This document shows, piece by piece, positions 1 to 5,686 of a stretch of DNA of 5,686 nt. Both the position numbers and the translations under genes were made by a program. Under the pieces are notes generated by a model. That model searched no databases. It was not told the DNA's origin and was given only the letters and a program-made list of their open reading frames with translations. Location: assembly GCA_021819025.1 (NCBI GenBank), contig JAKASN010000152.1:1-5686 (forward strand). The letters run 5' to 3'. Numbering within the stretch: position 1 is the first letter of the stretch; the number at the start of each line of letters is the position of its first letter. This DNA is from Actinomycetes bacterium. GTDB lineage: Bacteria > Actinomycetota > Acidimicrobiia > Acidimicrobiales > Acidimicrobiaceae.

Positions 1-1386
1 GCGACCGAAGATCTTCTCTAGCGCACTCTCGAGTTCCACCCGACCCTCAAAGTCGCCAGCGGCAAGGGCAATCTTGGCCGAGAGAGCCACCACAAAAAGA
101 TCACCGGAATCAAGCTTCAATCCCGTGGCGAACTCGTCGGAAATCCTCGCTTGGATGTCGTCGCCGTCAACAATTATTTCGATCAGCCGATCAGGCGTGA
201 AAGGAGGCAACCCGCAACATGCGATTCGCTCGAGCAACCCTCCAACGCGATCAGGATCAATATTAAAAAGCCGGGAGATCTCTGCAGTAGTGGTGGATGG
301 GTTGCGATATAGCCAAGGCAGCATGGTCATCACTCGCCGGAACTGCACCAGAGTAGTGTCTTGCCCCTTGCGCGTTTCGGCACTTGAATTAAAATCACCG
401 CTTACGAGAGGAAACGCATCTCGCCCGAAGTCCGATAGTCTCCGAGCCGCAGCGACGGCAGTCTCCTGGCTGGCCATAGAACGTGCCACCCAACCACGGA
501 TGCGCTCTTTGATGGTGGCAGGTTCTCTCACCTCAAGGACCTCGGAAAACTCCACTACTACTTTGACGAAACTCTCGAAACTCCCAACTTCGACTTTTCC
601 GACCAGCATCGCGCCATCTTGGACCAAGTCCGCCAGTGCTGGCAACGTTCCCCCGACAACATCGCGCAACTCAGAGCGAAAACTGAGCACAACCTCCAAA
701 AGATCTCCTTCTGGGATCGCGGCCCTGGTCTCGGGAATCACTTCTGATATCACTAGATCTGTGGGGGGCGTGCACGATTTGCCAAGAGCGGTCAAAGAGC
801 CTTGGATGAAGTCGACCCGGAAGCTCTTGGTGATCTCTGAATCTTCTTCGCGTCCCACCAAGTACCAATTGCCCCAGCGAAACACGATGCCATAAGGGCA
901 AAGAGTTCTGGCTTTATCGTGATAAGCGAACGAAACTTTCATGTTGCGATGCAGAGCTCCAAAGAGTTCCGAGATCAAAGGAACCTTCGGTAAGTTTGCC
1001 AAGGCGGCAACTTCCCCATCGAACATGCAGCCAATCTTGGTCGCAGAGTCCAGTGCAGCATCAGGACCAAAACGCACTGAAGCCATTGCGCCTGCGAGGG
1101 CGAGCGCCTCCATCGGAGTGAGAGACGGAGCGAGATCAACACCTTCGCGGGAATCGACAATGTAAGCATCAGTTGTGCCGGATAGGTCACGTGTGGTAAC
1201 AATCGGGAGCCCCAGCGAACGCAGATCCCTCTTGGCGCGCTCAAATGCCTGGCGACGAGCGTCAAAGGAAGTCGGGAAGCCACCGAGCTCCCGCGTAATC
1301 TCCTCCAACGTCATCGGCTGTCGCGCGTTGGCCAACATCAGGTAAAGGTTCAGCAACCTTGAGAGCGAATCGGTAGTAGTAGCCAT
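1..1386 (-). CDS. pafBC: PafBC fusion: WYL-domain DNA-damage response activator (3' part beyond window)
   Basis: The minus strand is open from ATG at 1386 to the window edge: 462 codons with no stop, so the C-terminus is missing. The N-terminal half looks like PafB: winged-helix region about residues 5-75, a linker with LTPMEALALAGAM (90-102), then a WYL domain about 136-200 with the signature GNWYLVGRE at 172-180, and a WCX-like region about 228-305. A second HTH starts near 345 and is PafC-like, with CCGLPPFTPDRLIEI at 390-404 close to the family CGLPGYTPxDLI motif. The known family activates SOS-independent DNA-damage genes; PafB and PafC are usually separate adjacent genes but are naturally fused in some actinobacteria such as Arthrobacter. 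The start is the first one after an in-frame TAG 12 codons or fewer upstream; no clear Shine-Dalgarno is seen, so a leaderless transcript is possible. The missing part should hold the second WYL and WCX domains. It is divergent from the ctaG-like gene. Confidence 0.92.
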   Translation of the reverse strand, partial: MATTTDSLSRLLNLYLMLANARQPMTLEEITRELGGFPTSFDARRQAFERAKRDLRSLGLPIVTTRDLSGTTDAYIVDSREGVDLAPSLTPMEALALAGAMASVRFGPDAALDSATKIGCMFDGEVAALANLPKVPLISELFGALHRNMKVSFAYHDKARTLCPYGIVFRWGNWYLVGREEDSEITKSFRVDFIQGSLTALGKSCTPPTDLVISEVIPETRAAIPEGDLLEVVLSFRSELRDVVGGTLPALADLVQDGAMLVGKVEVGSFESFVKVVVEFSEVLEVREPATIKERIRGWVARSMASQETAVAAARRLSDFGRDAFPLVSGDFNSSAETRKGQDTTLVQFRRVMTMLPWLYRNPSTTTAEISRLFNIDPDRVGGLLERIACCGLPPFTPDRLIEIIVDGDDIQARISDEFATGLKLDSGDLFVVALSAKIALAAGDFEGRVELESALEKIFGR

Positions 1387-1624
1387 CGGATTATGATGCT
1401 ACCAACGTTCGCCCTGGGAGCGCGGCTCTGGGTATGATTCACTCAGCACGCATCCCAAAGTTCGCTTCGCGTGTCCGCTTGCTATTGTCTCCCGACCAGA
1501 TCGCGACATAGAAGCGCACCTCAAAGGAGATTAAAAAAGCCCGGCACCGTTCACGCCACTTTGGAACAGATTTGTAATAACTTTGAGGTATGAGGCTTGC
1601 GCCGGTTGCATCCAAGGGGAATCT
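1387..1624. other. Divergent intergenic region between pafBC and the ctaG-like gene
   Basis: This 238-base gap should hold the promoters of both flanking genes, but I see no convincing -35/-10 pair for either. On the plus strand TAATAA (1575-1580) is a possible -10 for the ctaG-like gene, without a good -35. On the minus strand TAGCAT lies about 10-15 bases before the pafBC ATG and could serve as a -10 of a leaderless transcript, again without a -35. I found no match to the RecA-NDp (PafBC-dependent) promoter pattern and no LexA-type palindrome. A purine-rich AAAGGAG (1523-1529) resembles a ribosome binding site but has no usable start codon after it. No tRNA or convincing hairpin is seen. 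Confidence 0.5.
1615..1620 (+). promoter_or_regulatory. Ribosome binding site deciding the ctaG-like start
   Basis: AGGGGA sits 4 bases before ATG at 1625 (5 bases counted from the last G of the AGGGG core). This favours 1625 over the upstream in-frame TTG at 1583, which would add 14 hydrophilic, cysteine-containing residues that do not fit the membrane protein's N-terminus. Confidence 0.65.
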
Positions 1625-2551
1625 ATGATCGCGATGCCAGCACCACTGGCATTCGACTTCCATCTCGTTGCGACTGCGACGGCCGTCGTTTCTGCGCTCG
1701 TATATCCCCTGGCACTAAGATTGGCGTGGCAGCACCGATCGCGGCGGCATCGCATCAATTCGACGGGCAGCACCGGCAAAGCTTCGCTCTTCAGCGGCTT
1801 TCACCACGTGCCAAGCCGCAAGATTGCCAGTTTCTACTGCGGCCTAGTCGTCTCATTCCTCGCGGTGAGTTGGCCTTTGGGTGACCTGGCGCGAAAGTAC
1901 TCGCTCCTGGCATACCTCGTTTCGAACTCGATACTGATCCTTGCGGGAACTCCGTTGGTTCTCACGGGCTTTCCCAAGTGGTTCTACGCCGAGATCACCA
2001 GGGGTCGCCGCACCGACGCTTTCTTGCGTCATATCACCCGTCCGCTACCTTCGACGATCGTCTTTAGCGCCGCAGTAATTCTCAGCATGATCCCCGCGGT
2101 GGTGCAGCTCGCCACAGCAAATACCGTCGCCTGGGACCTCCTCCACTTAGGCGTTGTCGCTGCCGCAACTTTGATGTGGATTACTGCCCTCAACCTGCTT
2201 CCGGGACTCCGCGGTCTCTCTGCATTTGGACGAGTCGCCTTTCTCTTTGTGCAGTCACTGCTGCCGACCTTTCCCGCAATCGTGCTGATCTTTGCGCGAC
2301 ACTCTATGTATCACCCCTACTTGTTGCACGCGCGCCAACTCGGCATAGGACCTGTCACCGATCAAGAACTCGCGGGCGGGGTAATCAAAGTGATTTCGAT
2401 TGTGGTCTTCTGGTCGGTAGCTGCGGTCATTCTCGCCCGCGCCAGCCGCGACGAGGAACTCGGCATTGATCCCCAAGAATTGACCTGGGATGATGTGGAG
2501 CGCGAATTCCAGCGCTCGCATCCGAGAGAGAACTTTAGCTCCCAGCAGTAA
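1625..2551 (+). CDS. ctaG: CtaG/Caa3_CtaG-family cytochrome c oxidase assembly protein, divergent
   Basis: A 308-residue integral membrane protein with about seven hydrophobic segments (near 13-34, 66-82, 93-115, 142-161, 169-190, 203-224, 250-271). Family resemblance is clearest in LAGTPLVLTGFP (106-117), DLLHLGVVAAATLMW (171-185) and IGPVTDQELAGGVIKV (241-256), the last matching the DQxLAG signature of the Caa3_CtaG family. The short hydrophilic tail with LTWDDVEREF (286-295) is also typical of actinobacterial members. The family assists assembly, probably copper insertion, of aa3/caa3 oxidases in the cytoplasmic membrane. Odd: where relatives carry His and Gln-His in the third helix, this protein has YLVSNSILI (97-105), and the usual WHxP before the next loop is SMIP (154-157), so the role as a copper handler is uncertain. 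Start at 1625 is chosen for its ribosome binding site; 1634 is an in-frame alternative. No oxidase gene lies in the window. Confidence 0.82.
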   Translation: MIAMPAPLAFDFHLVATATAVVSALVYPLALRLAWQHRSRRHRINSTGSTGKASLFSGFHHVPSRKIASFYCGLVVSFLAVSWPLGDLARKYSLLAYLVSNSILILAGTPLVLTGFPKWFYAEITRGRRTDAFLRHITRPLPSTIVFSAAVILSMIPAVVQLATANTVAWDLLHLGVVAAATLMWITALNLLPGLRGLSAFGRVAFLFVQSLLPTFPAIVLIFARHSMYHPYLLHARQLGIGPVTDQELAGGVIKVISIVVFWSVAAVILARASRDEELGIDPQELTWDDVEREFQRSHPRENFSSQQ

Positions 2552-2571
2552 CTAGATCACCTTAACGCCGA

Positions 2572-2640
2572 TGGGCAGCTATTGGGTTCGGAGAGACACC
2601 CTACGGCAACTAAGCTGATCATACGAGCGCTGCCTGCCCA
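2572..2640 (+). repeat. 7-bp inverted repeat in the typA leader
   Basis: TGGGCAG (2572-2578) and CTGCCCA (2634-2640) are perfect reverse complements separated by 55 bases. The inner stretch has a small GGGT/ACCC hairpin (from 2584). The right arm can instead pair locally: GCCC (2636-2639) with GGGC (2647-2650), giving a competing hairpin. No U-run follows, so it is not an intrinsic terminator. A repeat this short can arise by chance. Confidence 0.3.
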
Positions 2641-2676
2641 ATGTGCGGGCCTTCTCATAATCCCCTGACGCTTACT

Positions 2677-2680
2677 GGAG
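2677..2680 (+). promoter_or_regulatory. Ribosome binding site for the TTG start of typA
   Basis: GGAG lies 7 bases before TTG at 2688. An in-frame TAA at 2658-2660 and the absence of ATG or GTG between it and 2688 make this TTG the only standard start that keeps the GTP-binding motif; the next in-frame ATG (2766) falls after the P-loop. Confidence 0.8.
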
Positions 2681-2687
2681 CCCTTTC

Positions 2688-4520
2688 TTGCCAAGTAGAA
2701 TTGATCTGCGAAACATTGCCATAATTGCCCACGTCGACCATGGCAAAACCACTCTGGTGGATGCGATGCTTCGCCAGTCTGGCGCATTCAGCGAGCGCAC
2801 CGAACCCACCGACCGTGTGATGGACTCCATGGATCTCGAGAGGGAAAAAGGTATCACTATCCTCGCCAAGCAAACGGCAATAACTTATGGCGTAACCAAA
2901 ATCAATATTGTCGATACTCCCGGACACGCGGACTTCGGCGGCGAGGTGGAACGAGCTCTCGCCATGGTTGACGGAGTCTTGCTTCTCGTGGATGCCGCAG
3001 AAGGTCCACTCCCTCAAACGAGATTCGTACTGCGCAAGGCCCTCGCTAAGCATCTCCCCATGATCTTGATTCTCAACAAGGTTGACCGTCCCGACGCGCG
3101 AGTAAAAGAAGTACTCGACGAGGTGTATGAACTCTTCCTTGACCTCGACGCCACGGAGAAGCAGATCGAATTCCCCATCATTTACGCAAGCGGCAAACAC
3201 GGTTGGGCTACCGCCGAGCCAGATACCATCGGCGAGAACCTCATCCCATTATTCGAAGCCATCGTGGAACACGTCCCACCGCCCTATTTTGACTCTGCTA
3301 CCGATCTCCAAGCACTGGTAACCAACATCGACGCCAGCCCCTATTTGGGACGTCTCGCGATATGCCGGGTCATGAACGGGAGAATGAGAAAGGGCGAGAC
3401 CGTCACCTGGTGCAGGCGCGACGGTTCCATGCAGCGAGCAAAGATCTCGGAAATGTTCATAACTAGCGCTTTGGAGCGAGCTCCAGCCGAAGAGGCGGGC
3501 CCCGGTGAAATTGTCGCCATCGCAGGCTTCTCCGACATCACCATTGGGGAAACTCTTGCCAACCTGGACAATCCCGTTGCTCTGCCGCTTCTCACGGTGG
3601 ACGAACCATCCATCTCGATGACCATTGGCGTAAACACCTCCCCGTTGGCGGGTCGCGAAGGCAACAAGGTAACGGCGCGTCTCATCAAAAGTCGTCTCGA
3701 CCAAGAACTAGTAGGCAACGTCTCATTGCGAGTTCTCAACACCGAGCGGCCCGATACCTGGGAAGTTCAGGGCCGTGGCGAACTCGCTCTCGCAATATTG
3801 ATTGAGATGATGCGTCGCGAGGGATTTGAGCTAACGGTTGGGAAACCTCAGGTCATTACTAAAGAGATCGACGGCAGGGTCTCCGAGCCCGTCGAACTCC
3901 TTGAGATCGACGCTCCCGAAGAGCACCTTGGAGCGCTTACCCAGATCCTCGCGACGCGCAAGGCCACCTTGTCCGAGATGGTAAACCATGGCACTGGCTG
4001 GATTCGCGTAATCTACTCCGTTCCCTCGCGTGGCCTGATCGGAATTCGTACCGAGATCCTCACCCAAACTAAGGGCACAGCTCAAATCCACCATGCCTTT
4101 GACCGCTACGAACCTTGGTTCGGCGAGATTCGCAGCCGCCAGAGCGGTTCGATGGTCGCGGACCGCGCCGGCGTCGCCACGCCTTATGCGCTGTTGAATC
4201 TTCAAGAACGAGGGAGCCTCTTCGTCGCGCCGACCGAAGATGTATATGAGGGAATGATTGTCGGAGAGAACTCTCGGGCTGACGAAATGGATGTCAACCC
4301 CACCAAGGAGAAGAAGCTCACCAACATGCGTTCATCCACCGCGGAAGAGTTGGTCAGGCTAACCCCGGCTACCGTGCTTAGCCTCGAGGGAGCGTTGGAG
4401 TTCATCACCGAAGACGAATGCATCGAAGTCACTCCCAAGTCGGTGCGGCTTCGCAAAGTGACCCTATCGGCCTCAGACCGCGCACGCGTTCGCGGCAACC
4501 GCCAACGTGCGACACGATAG
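2688..4520 (+). CDS. typA: Ribosome-associated GTPase TypA/BipA
   Basis: A complete 610-residue translational GTPase, the usual length for TypA/BipA, related to EF-G and LepA. It binds the 70S ribosome in the cytoplasm and, in studied bacteria, supports ribosome assembly and growth under cold or other stress. G motifs are intact: P-loop AHVDHGKTT (14-22) with catalytic-type His at DTPGH (76-80), switch I EREKGITI (51-58), NKVD (130-133) and SGK (168-170). Then come a beta-barrel domain (about 206-295), an EF-G III-like domain (about 303-383), an EF-G V-like domain (about 399-480, with [11 protein letters not shown] at 444-454) and the TypA-specific C-terminal domain (about 484-603) with [20 protein letters not shown] (525-544) and LTNMRSS (544-550). 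It ends in a basic tail ([11 protein letters not shown]). Start is TTG with a GGAG site. It lies downstream of and parallel to the ctaG-like gene and converges on the minus-strand pair. Confidence 0.98.
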   Translation: MPSRIDLRNIAIIAHVDHGKTTLVDAMLRQSGAFSERTEPTDRVMDSMDLEREKGITILAKQTAITYGVTKINIVDTPGHADFGGEVERALAMVDGVLLLVDAAEGPLPQTRFVLRKALAKHLPMILILNKVDRPDARVKEVLDEVYELFLDLDATEKQIEFPIIYASGKHGWATAEPDTIGENLIPLFEAIVEHVPPPYFDSATDLQALVTNIDASPYLGRLAICRVMNGRMRKGETVTWCRRDGSMQRAKISEMFITSALERAPAEEAGPGEIVAIAGFSDITIGETLANLDNPVALPLLTVDEPSISMTIGVNTSPLAGREGNKVTARLIKSRLDQELVGNVSLRVLNTERPDTWEVQGRGELALAILIEMMRREGFELTVGKPQVITKEIDGRVSEPVELLEIDAPEEHLGALTQILATRKATLSEMVNHGTGWIRVIYSVPSRGLIGIRTEILTQTKGTAQIHHAFDRYEPWFGEIRSRQSGSMVADRAGVATPYALLNLQERGSLFVAPTEDVYEGMIVGENSRADEMDVNPTKEKKLTNMRSSTAEELVRLTPATVLSLEGALEFITEDECIEVTPKSVRLRKVTLSASDRARVRGNRQRATR

Positions 4521-4607
4521 GCAAACTTTCCAACTGTAGGCCATAGCGATGGAGTTCTAGCGACGGACCTTGGTGTCTGTGGCTTGGAGCGCGATCCGGC
4601 TTGCAAT
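4521..4607. other. Convergent gap between typA and the minus-strand exported protein gene
   Basis: This 87-base gap separates two convergent stop codons, where a bidirectional terminator would be expected. The best structure on the plus strand is ACGGAC/GTCTGT (4563-4568 with 4575-4580, one G-U pair, 6-base loop), but it has no U-tract and pairs worse on the other strand. No terminator can be called with confidence. Confidence 0.4.
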
Positions 4608-5048
4608 CTAGATGATGGAAAAGGCGTGCGCGAATCTTATCGGCAGCGCGTGCCGACTTCTCGTCGTGAGAACCTTCTTGGTGGCAAGTGAATAGATTAC
4701 CAACTCAAATTTGCCTTCGATGTGATCGTCAAACTTCTTCACGACGAATTGCCCCTTGGAATCTGGCAGCTGAAAGGCGAGAACGCAAAGGTCTCCACCT
4801 TTGCTCGCAGGCAAATCGGGAATAAAACGCCGTATTTTTGTCGCTGGCAGGAGACGCACCCCCAGCAGCTTGGAATGGTGTCCCACCGCGCCAAAGGAGG
4901 CCGGAAGCGCGCTGAAGCAAGTGGAGGATGAGGTGCCGAGCCCAGCCGAAGCGCCAGCACAACTTGACGTCAGCGCGCCTATCGCCACAGCGAAGCTGGC
5001 CACCATTACCGCGAGCCGGCCTTTGGCGATGCGGGTACGAAGCTTCAT
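4608..5048 (-). CDS. Small exported protein or lipoprotein of unknown function
   Basis: A 146-residue protein with a clear export signal: basic n-region (KLRTRIAKGR, 2-11), a hydrophobic core about 12-27, then SSCAGASAG. Cys30 after LTSS fits a permissive lipobox, so it may be a lipoprotein; alternatively a Sec signal peptidase could cut after ASA (33-35). The mature part has Cys44 and Cys88, which could form a disulfide, a basic stretch around 60-74, and a C-terminal half (about 85-128) that looks like alternating beta strands. I do not recognise the family. The ATG overlaps the stop of the upstream flippase-like gene as ATGA, with AAGGA at 5058-5062 nine bases before it, so the two are probably cotranscribed and translationally coupled. 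This suggests, without proving, a shared envelope role. Confidence 0.7.
   Translation of the reverse strand: MKLRTRIAKGRLAVMVASFAVAIGALTSSCAGASAGLGTSSSTCFSALPASFGAVGHHSKLLGVRLLPATKIRRFIPDLPASKGGDLCVLAFQLPDSKGQFVVKKFDDHIEGKFELVIYSLATKKVLTTRSRHALPIRFAHAFSII
5045..5048 (-). promoter_or_regulatory. ATGA start/stop overlap (translational coupling)
   Basis: The stop TGA of the flippase-like gene (5047-5045) shares bases with the ATG of the exported protein gene (5048-5046). This four-base overlap is typical of genes translated one after the other from a single message. Confidence 0.75.
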
Positions 5049-5686
5049 GACAACAGATCCTTGTCTGGCAGCAGGACCTCGAGGCCGCCTGCCAGCCTGG
5101 CATCGCGCCTCTTGCGGACAACGCTAGTAGAAAAATACGCAACCCACCCAACGGGAATAGTCATCCAAAAGCTAACGAGGCGATAAAGAAGCACCGCTGC
5201 GACCGCCGACTCCTGTGCGCCCCCATAAGCCACGAGCGCGATCGAAAGGCTCCCTTCAACCACTCCGAGACCTCCTGGGGTAACAGGAAGATTTGCTGCG
5301 AGTTGTCCCGCCCCATATGCGAGAAGGAGTCCGCGCCAAGGAATCGCCCCGTGTATCGCCTTGTAAGCCAAAACCAGTACCATCGCGTCAAAGACCCAAT
5401 TGAAAAGAGCCAGTACGATCGCCACCAACACCTGGGCGAAGGTCGGCCGAGCCGCCATGAGGCGTGCACAGATCGCTTCAGGAGAAAAGTTTGCTCGCTT
5501 GCTCCGCGCCATCAAACGGGCCACCAACCTCATAGGTGGCCCAACAACTTTTACCAGCAGCACCGGCGTCGCCACCAAAGCTGCCAAACCAATTAGGACA
5601 AGTGCCAAAATCGGGACCACCACAAATAGGTCAAGCCCCTGGCTGGTACGCAGCGAAGTCGCGACGCCCAGAATAGCAAGGATAGC
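5045..5686 (-). CDS. Flippase-like membrane protein, lysylphosphatidylglycerol synthase TM family (N-terminus beyond window)
   Basis: The frame is open to the right edge, giving 213 C-terminal residues; the GTG at 5623 is internal, since coding continues upstream without a stop for 21 more codons (ending LRTSQGLDLF). The fragment has several hydrophobic segments (about 22-48, 83-108, 117-133, 143-156, 160-190 of the visible part). The diagnostic stretch is GQLAANLPVTPGGLGVVEG (127-145) followed by LLYRLVSFW (166-174), the PxxPGGxGxxEG...YR signature of the LPG_synthase_TM / UPF0104 (YbhN-like) family, known from MprF and AglD-type proteins. Members are thought to move lipids or lipid-linked sugars across the cytoplasmic membrane; substrate cannot be told here. 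The visible C-terminus is a short cytoplasmic-type tail with RKRRDAR (191-197), without the MprF synthase domain, so it is a stand-alone flippase-like protein. It is coupled to the downstream exported protein gene. Confidence 0.87.
   Translation of the reverse strand, partial: AILAILGVATSLRTSQGLDLFVVVPILALVLIGLAALVATPVLLVKVVGPPMRLVARLMARSKRANFSPEAICARLMAARPTFAQVLVAIVLALFNWVFDAMVLVLAYKAIHGAIPWRGLLLAYGAGQLAANLPVTPGGLGVVEGSLSIALVAYGGAQESAVAAVLLYRLVSFWMTIPVGWVAYFSTSVVRKRRDARLAGGLEVLLPDKDLLS

Larger units (their letters stand above)
2552..2687 (+). other. Intergenic leader upstream of typA
   Basis: The 136 bases between the ctaG-like gene and typA hold no gene. TTCGGA (2587-2592) and TAAGCT (2611-2616), 18 bases apart, are a weak possible promoter for typA. 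The spacing leaves open whether typA has its own promoter or is also read from the ctaG-like gene. An inverted repeat lies across this region (listed separately). I do not recognise a known riboswitch or tRNA. Confidence 0.4.

Noticed and set aside
74..895. Long plus-strand open frame of 273 codons
   Set aside because: It is antisense to the pafBC gene. Its translation is rich in Ser, Arg and Thr, has no recognisable motif, and has no clear ribosome binding site, while the minus strand encodes a clear WYL/PafC protein throughout.
1434..1511. Possible 25-residue leader peptide (ATG to TAG) ahead of the ctaG-like gene
   Set aside because: The nearest GGGAG is about 13 bases upstream, too far, and the peptide has no notable composition or motif.
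1530..1560. T-run on the minus strand next to GCCGGGC, resembling an intrinsic terminator
   Set aside because: The adjoining sequence forms only about three base pairs, and no minus-strand gene ends there.
1523..1577. AAAGGAG followed by an open stretch of 15 codons beginning with ATT
   Set aside because: ATT is a very rare start, it touches the purine-rich site directly with almost no spacing, and the peptide is unremarkable.
3249..3742. Minus-strand open frames of 133 and 151 codons within typA
   Set aside because: They overlap a fully conserved typA coding region and show no motif; they are shadow frames.
4563..4580. Six-pair hairpin after typA as a terminator
   Set aside because: It includes a G-U pair and is not followed by a U-tract, so it is too weak to call.
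5045..5623. Treating the flippase-like gene as complete from GTG at 5623
   Set aside because: The frame stays open to the window edge with further hydrophobic residues, and family members are longer, so the true start lies outside the window.

Overview
The window reads as an ordinary chromosomal stretch from an actinobacterium of moderate GC content (about mid-50s percent by eye). The strongest taxonomic clue is the minus-strand gene at the left edge, a PafB-PafC fusion regulator, a family confined in practice to Actinobacteria. The moderate GC would suit a lower-GC lineage such as some Acidimicrobiia, but that placement is inference.

Layout: (1) 1-1386, minus strand: 5' part (462 codons) of a pafBC fusion gene that runs off the left edge. 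(2) 1387-1624: divergent intergenic region with no supported gene. (3) 1625-2551, plus strand: seven-helix CtaG-type cytochrome oxidase assembly protein with an atypical, histidine-poor core. (4) 2552-2687: intergenic leader holding a 7-bp inverted repeat. (5) 2688-4520, plus strand: complete typA/bipA translational GTPase starting at TTG. (6) 4521-4607: short convergent gap without a convincing terminator. (7) 4608-5048, minus strand: small exported protein or lipoprotein of unknown function, joined by an ATGA overlap to (8) 5045-5686, minus strand: 3' part of a multi-spanning flippase-like membrane protein of the lysylphosphatidylglycerol-synthase transmembrane family, which runs off the right edge.

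The genes do not form one obvious pathway. PafBC is a DNA-damage response activator, CtaG serves respiratory oxidase assembly, and TypA is a ribosome-associated stress GTPase. The two minus-strand genes at the right form a cell-envelope pair, probably cotranscribed. I found no mobile element, CRISPR array, tRNA or rRNA. I see no strong evidence for a new multi-gene system. The items most worth a second look are the divergent CtaG and the unknown exported protein coupled to the flippase.
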